Positions 60,763 through 64,000 of a stretch of DNA of 64,000 nt are shown here, one piece after another. Source of the stretch: Limnobacter sp. SAORIC-580 (GTDB lineage Bacteria > Pseudomonadota > Gammaproteobacteria > Burkholderiales > Burkholderiaceae_B). Position numbers and translations under genes: made by a program. Where the stretch lies: NCBI RefSeq assembly GCF_013004065.1, contig NZ_CP053084.1, positions 1,054,001 through 1,118,000 of the forward strand, given 5' to 3'. Position 1 is the stretch's first letter. Each line of letters begins with the position of its first letter. The notes beneath the pieces are model-generated. The model was given only the letters and a program-made list of their open reading frames with translations. It was not told the origin of the DNA and made no database searches.

Positions 60763-63336
60763 TTATCTTCCCTGAATGACCTGGTCGGGCAACTCTGCCA
60801 GTCTGAAATATTGGGCACCCACAAGGTCTGAAACTTTGTAGGCCGTGTCGAGTAATTCTTGCAGCCAAACGCGCAATTTGCGCCCGGTATCGGCCGGGAA
60901 GGGCGGTTGCAGTCCCTCCAGGCTCAGGCCGTCCGGCATGTCGCCATTGCGGTACACGCTGTTGAACAGTTGTCGAATCTGGCTGGTGTCGCCGGGCAAG
61001 CGGTCAATCACAATGTCCAGCTTATACAGAATTCGGCGAATGGCATAGGGCGCATCTTCGTCAAAGATCAACAGGTCGAGCGTGGGCAACCACTCAAAGC
61101 GGTGTTGATAGCGCGACCTGTAGGTGATGGTACTGTCGGCCAAAGCGATGGCCAAAGCCAGACCGTGTTCGCCCGCGCGCCCTGGCATGCTGGTCAGTGA
61201 CAGCAAACAATCGCAGGCACCGCACAAACGTTCAAGCTGACGGCCCAGCTGCAAAAAGCGCCAACCGTTGTCGCGGGTCATGTGATCGCTTTGTTCGCCG
61301 TGCATGGCCAGCAAATACAACTGAACCTGCTCCAGCGAAGCGGTGGGCAAGCTGCGTTGAAAACGTACCCACTCAGGCTCGATCAGCACTTTGGCGCAAT
61401 CGTTCAGCAATCGCCAATGGCCGCTGCTCAAGCGCTCCCGCAATTGGCCAGCCACATTGGCCAAACCATTCAATTGCCCAGCAAGGCCCACCGCTGCGGG
61501 TTCATCTAGGCCAGTTTTGTACCAAAGCCTCTCGAGAATATTGGCCTCAAGTTCATCTTGGGTCAGTGGTTCGGCCGGGTCAAATTCGGTACTCAATCCC
61601 TGCTTTCCACACAATTCATGCAAGAGGCCCAGAGTAGTTGTGTCCAGGTACTCTTCTTCGTTCAATAGCAACTGGGCACGCAGTAGCAAACGCAATGAAA
61701 AACTGGCCCGCTCGGTGTAACGGCCAAGCCAGAACAAATGCTCCGCCGCCCGGCTAGACACTGGCCTGCGCAGCGCCTGTAAATCTTTGGCTTGCAGTTT
61801 TTCTTTCAGGTTGGTGGTGCGTTCGACAGGTTCGCCACTGCGCACCCAGGTGTCCAGGCTGGTGCCACCCTTTTGCATGCTCACAATGCCGTGTTGGTCA
61901 CCGGCCACGCGGGTCAGCCCACCTGGCATCACGGTGTAGTTGCCTTGTCCATCGGTTACAGCAAACAGGCGCAGCATCATGGCGCGTTCTTCAATGCCGC
62001 CCGCACCAGTCCAAATCGGTACGCGCGAAAGCGGTATCAATTCCTGAAGGGTGTATTGCGAGGGTCGCTGGCTGATCTTGGACAACCAGGCGCGTTTCTC
62101 TATTTCATCCAGCTCCGAGCCCATGATGGAATCCATGGTACGTCCTCGGCGGTTGGGTCCAGTGGATTTAATCACCAGGTTGTTCAGCCGTTCGCTGGCC
62201 TGCGCCCATGCGGGTGATTCGCCGCACCACCAGCTGGGCACGCTGGGCAACAGCAAATCTTCTTGAAGGTAGTGTTGGCCCAGCCCCGGCATAAAGCCGT
62301 GTATGGCCGGGCTTTCCAACCAGCCTGCGCCGGGCATATTGGCCATAACAACCCCACCGGTGCGAATGGCCTGCAACAGGCCAGGCACGCCCAGTTGGGA
62401 ATCCTCGCGCAGCTCGAGCGGGTCTAGCCATTGGTCATCCGTTCTGCGAATCAATCCATCGATTGGCTCAAGTCCATTCACGGTTTTTAGAAACACATTG
62501 TTGTTGCGCACAGTCAGGTCGCTGCCTTCAACCAGCGAAATACCCAGGTAACGCGCAAGGTAGGTGTGTTCAAAGTAAGTTTCGTTGTAGGGGCCAGGGG
62601 TCAGCAGGGCGATGCGTGCATTTTCACCCTTGGGCGAAAGCCTGCGAATACCATCGATGTAGTCGCGGTAAAAACCGGCCAAATGCTGAATGTGCATTTC
62701 TCGAAAGCCGCGTGTAAAACTGCGCGAAATACTCAGCCGGTTCTCAAGTGCATACCCAAGCCCGGAGGGAGCCTGCATGCGATGGGTGATCACCCACCAT
62801 TTGCCATCCGGGCTGCGGCCGAGATCGAACGCCACCATGTGCAGCCACACCTTGTTAGGTGGTTCCGTGCCTTGCATTTGTGGCAGGTAGCCTGAATGCC
62901 CAAAGACCAGGTCTGCCGGGAGCAGACCTTTGGAAAGCAATTCGCGCTTGCTATACACGTCGGCCATCATCGCATTCAACAGGCGCGCACGTTGGGCAAT
63001 GCCTGTTTGCAGTACCGCCCAATCAGCCTGGTCAATGATGAAAGGCAGCAAGTCGAGCGACCAAGGGCGCGAGGTGCCCTGTGCGTGGTCGGCGTACACA
63101 TTGTAGGTAATACCGTTGTCCCGAATTTGCTTGGCCAGGGCATTGAGCTTGCTGTCCAGATGGTCGCTAAGCCCAGTGGTGGGTAATCGGCTGACGAAAT
63201 CTGCCCATGCCGGGCGCAGAACACCTTTGACCGCCAGCTCGCTGTAGTACGCGCTGGTGCCTTGAAGGATGCTCTGCTGCCAGGGCACCTCGACATTTGC
63301 TAGGGTGGTGTTCGGGTTCGCGCTCAAAGCGGTCAC
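60763..63336 (-). CDS. Fused circularly permuted ATP-grasp / alpha-E protein (cluster 2)
   Basis: An 857-aa fusion. Residues about 1-510 are a circularly permuted ATP-grasp domain ('MQAPSGLGYALENRLSISRSF', 'YFEHTYLARYLGISLVEGSDL', 'LREDSQLGVPGLLQAIRTGGVVMANMPGAGW'-type sequence, 'MPGGLTRVA'), and from about 530 an alpha-E domain begins with 'SSRAAEHLFWLGRYTERASFSLRLL'. The same domains are separate adjacent genes in cluster 1, so the fusion marks a physical partnership. In place of the 'HGAGGYGM' nucleotide motif of cluster 1, this protein reads 'STGPNRRGRTMDSIMG'. It stands between the DUF2126 gene and the transglutaminase gene. Confidence 0.92.
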   Translation of the reverse strand: MTALSANPNTTLANVEVPWQQSILQGTSAYYSELAVKGVLRPAWADFVSRLPTTGLSDHLDSKLNALAKQIRDNGITYNVYADHAQGTSRPWSLDLLPFIIDQADWAVLQTGIAQRARLLNAMMADVYSKRELLSKGLLPADLVFGHSGYLPQMQGTEPPNKVWLHMVAFDLGRSPDGKWWVITHRMQAPSGLGYALENRLSISRSFTRGFREMHIQHLAGFYRDYIDGIRRLSPKGENARIALLTPGPYNETYFEHTYLARYLGISLVEGSDLTVRNNNVFLKTVNGLEPIDGLIRRTDDQWLDPLELREDSQLGVPGLLQAIRTGGVVMANMPGAGWLESPAIHGFMPGLGQHYLQEDLLLPSVPSWWCGESPAWAQASERLNNLVIKSTGPNRRGRTMDSIMGSELDEIEKRAWLSKISQRPSQYTLQELIPLSRVPIWTGAGGIEERAMMLRLFAVTDGQGNYTVMPGGLTRVAGDQHGIVSMQKGGTSLDTWVRSGEPVERTTNLKEKLQAKDLQALRRPVSSRAAEHLFWLGRYTERASFSLRLLLRAQLLLNEEEYLDTTTLGLLHELCGKQGLSTEFDPAEPLTQDELEANILERLWYKTGLDEPAAVGLAGQLNGLANVAGQLRERLSSGHWRLLNDCAKVLIEPEWVRFQRSLPTASLEQVQLYLLAMHGEQSDHMTRDNGWRFLQLGRQLERLCGACDCLLSLTSMPGRAGEHGLALAIALADSTITYRSRYQHRFEWLPTLDLLIFDEDAPYAIRRILYKLDIVIDRLPGDTSQIRQLFNSVYRNGDMPDGLSLEGLQPPFPADTGRKLRVWLQELLDTAYKVSDLVGAQYFRLAELPDQVIQGR

Positions 63337-63367
63337 TGCCTAAAGTTCGGTGCCCTATTGTAAATGC

Positions 63368-64000
63368 CTAACACCATCTTAGGTCTAGTGTGATGGGGAA
63401 CTCGGGTCTTCCACTTGGGCTTTTTACACTAACCTTGCCATGGGTATGGCCCATGCGGAAGAAGCGGGTTAGACGTCGGCTTTCTGCTTCGAAGGCATTC
63501 ACCGGGAATAGGTCATAATTGCGCCCGCCCGGGTGGGCTACATGGTACTGGCAACCACCCAGGCTGCGGCCATTCCATGTGTCGATCAAATCGAACACCA
63601 AAGGGGTGTGTACGCCAATGGTGGGGTGCAGGGCATTGGGTGGTTGCCAGGCCCGGTAGCGCACGCCAGCCACGTATTCGCCCTCGGTGCCCGTGCTGTG
63701 CAGGGGCACTTTTACACCATTGCAGGTCAGGGTGTAGCGTTCATCGACAAAGTTTTTCACTTTCACTTCCAGGCGTTCAAGTGAGGAATCGACATACCGC
63801 ACAGTGCCACCGGGCGCGCCTTCCTCGCCCAATACGTGCCAGGGCTCTAGGGCGCTGAATAACTCCACCTCAACACCACGGCTGGAAAAGTCGCCCATCT
63901 TCGGAAAACGGAACGCAAAGTGCGGTGCAAACCAGTCCATCTGGAACGGGAAACCGGCAGCATTCAGATCGGCCACAACATCTGCGATGTCGTTTTTGAC
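63368..64000 (-). CDS. DUF2126/transglutaminase-family protein, C-terminal part (5' end outside window)
   Basis: The last 210 residues of a leftward gene cut by the window edge. Visible blocks 'FPFQMDWFAPHFAFRFP', 'GVEVELFSALEPWHVLGEE', 'YRAWQPPNALHPTIGVHTPLVFDLIDTW' and 'GGCQYHVAHPGGRNYD' are the C-terminus of the large DUF2126 proteins, which usually carry an N-terminal transglutaminase-like domain and total about 1100 aa. The reading frame continues through 64000 without a start, and the GTG at 63976 is internal. It lies 31 bases before the ATP-grasp/alpha-E fusion and is the first visible gene of cluster 2. Confidence 0.88.
   Translation of the reverse strand, partial: VKNDIADVVADLNAAGFPFQMDWFAPHFAFRFPKMGDFSSRGVEVELFSALEPWHVLGEEGAPGGTVRYVDSSLERLEVKVKNFVDERYTLTCNGVKVPLHSTGTEGEYVAGVRYRAWQPPNALHPTIGVHTPLVFDLIDTWNGRSLGGCQYHVAHPGGRNYDLFPVNAFEAESRRLTRFFRMGHTHGKVSVKSPSGRPEFPITLDLRWC

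Overview
The window looks like ordinary chromosome from a betaproteobacterium of the order Burkholderiales. My best guess is Limnobacter or a close relative, but that is inference from gene content and protein style; no rRNA is present to prove it. Support comes from gene orders typical of the group (gmk-rpoZ-...-spoT-greB, rph-rdgB-hemW, lolC-lolD beside an rpfE-like gene, recJ, prfB and lysS), a Burkholderiales-type DinB, and separate RelA and SpoT. Genes are tightly packed, with many overlapping stops and starts. I found no tRNA, rRNA, CRISPR array, prophage or intact insertion sequence.

Layout. 1-12,700: end of greB, then leftward spoT, minE-minD-minC, rpoZ, gmk, a possible ADP-ribosyltransferase-like protein and yicC; then rightward dinB, rph, rdgB and hemW. 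12,700-20,650: clpB, a ferritin-like metal-dependent hydrolase, an AraC regulator, an RraA-like protein, a small protein with a CheD-like Cys/His signature, and isocitrate lyase. 20,650-31,100: a sensory block with two paralogous chemoreceptors on either side of a YbaL-type K+/H+ antiporter, a large hybrid histidine kinase, and a divergent LysR/haloacid dehalogenase pair. 31,100-38,950: two unrecognised hydrophobic proteins, a cold-shock protein and a phosphate-economy group (OlsB-like acyltransferase, ppx, ppk). 38,950-43,000: relA, an alpha/beta hydrolase and 3-hydroxybutyrate dehydrogenase. 43,500-46,730: first transglutaminase / alpha-E / ATP-grasp cluster. 46,800-58,350: comEC, tatD, a DUF2062 protein, lolD-lolC, rpfE-like gene, recJ, prfB (programmed frameshift) and lysS. 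58,430-59,770: a low-GC two-gene cassette (M23 peptidase without signal peptide plus a lipoprotein) between inverted repeats of about 147 bp. 59,840-64,000: a second transglutaminase / ATP-grasp-alpha-E cluster, cut by the window end.

How the genes work together. SpoT and RelA set (p)ppGpp, omega (RpoZ) is a (p)ppGpp-binding RNA polymerase subunit in proteobacteria, GreB rescues stalled polymerase, and Ppx/Ppk turn over polyphosphate, so stress and phosphate physiology is well represented. The most novel candidates are the inverted-repeat cassette, which resembles a peptidoglycan-hydrolase effector/immunity pair; the structured intergenic repeats that sit between convergent gene ends (439-957 with 42997-43515; 15477-15691; 58441-58587 with 59623-59768); and the duplicated ATP-grasp/alpha-E/transglutaminase peptide-modification loci, one of which carries a gene fusion.
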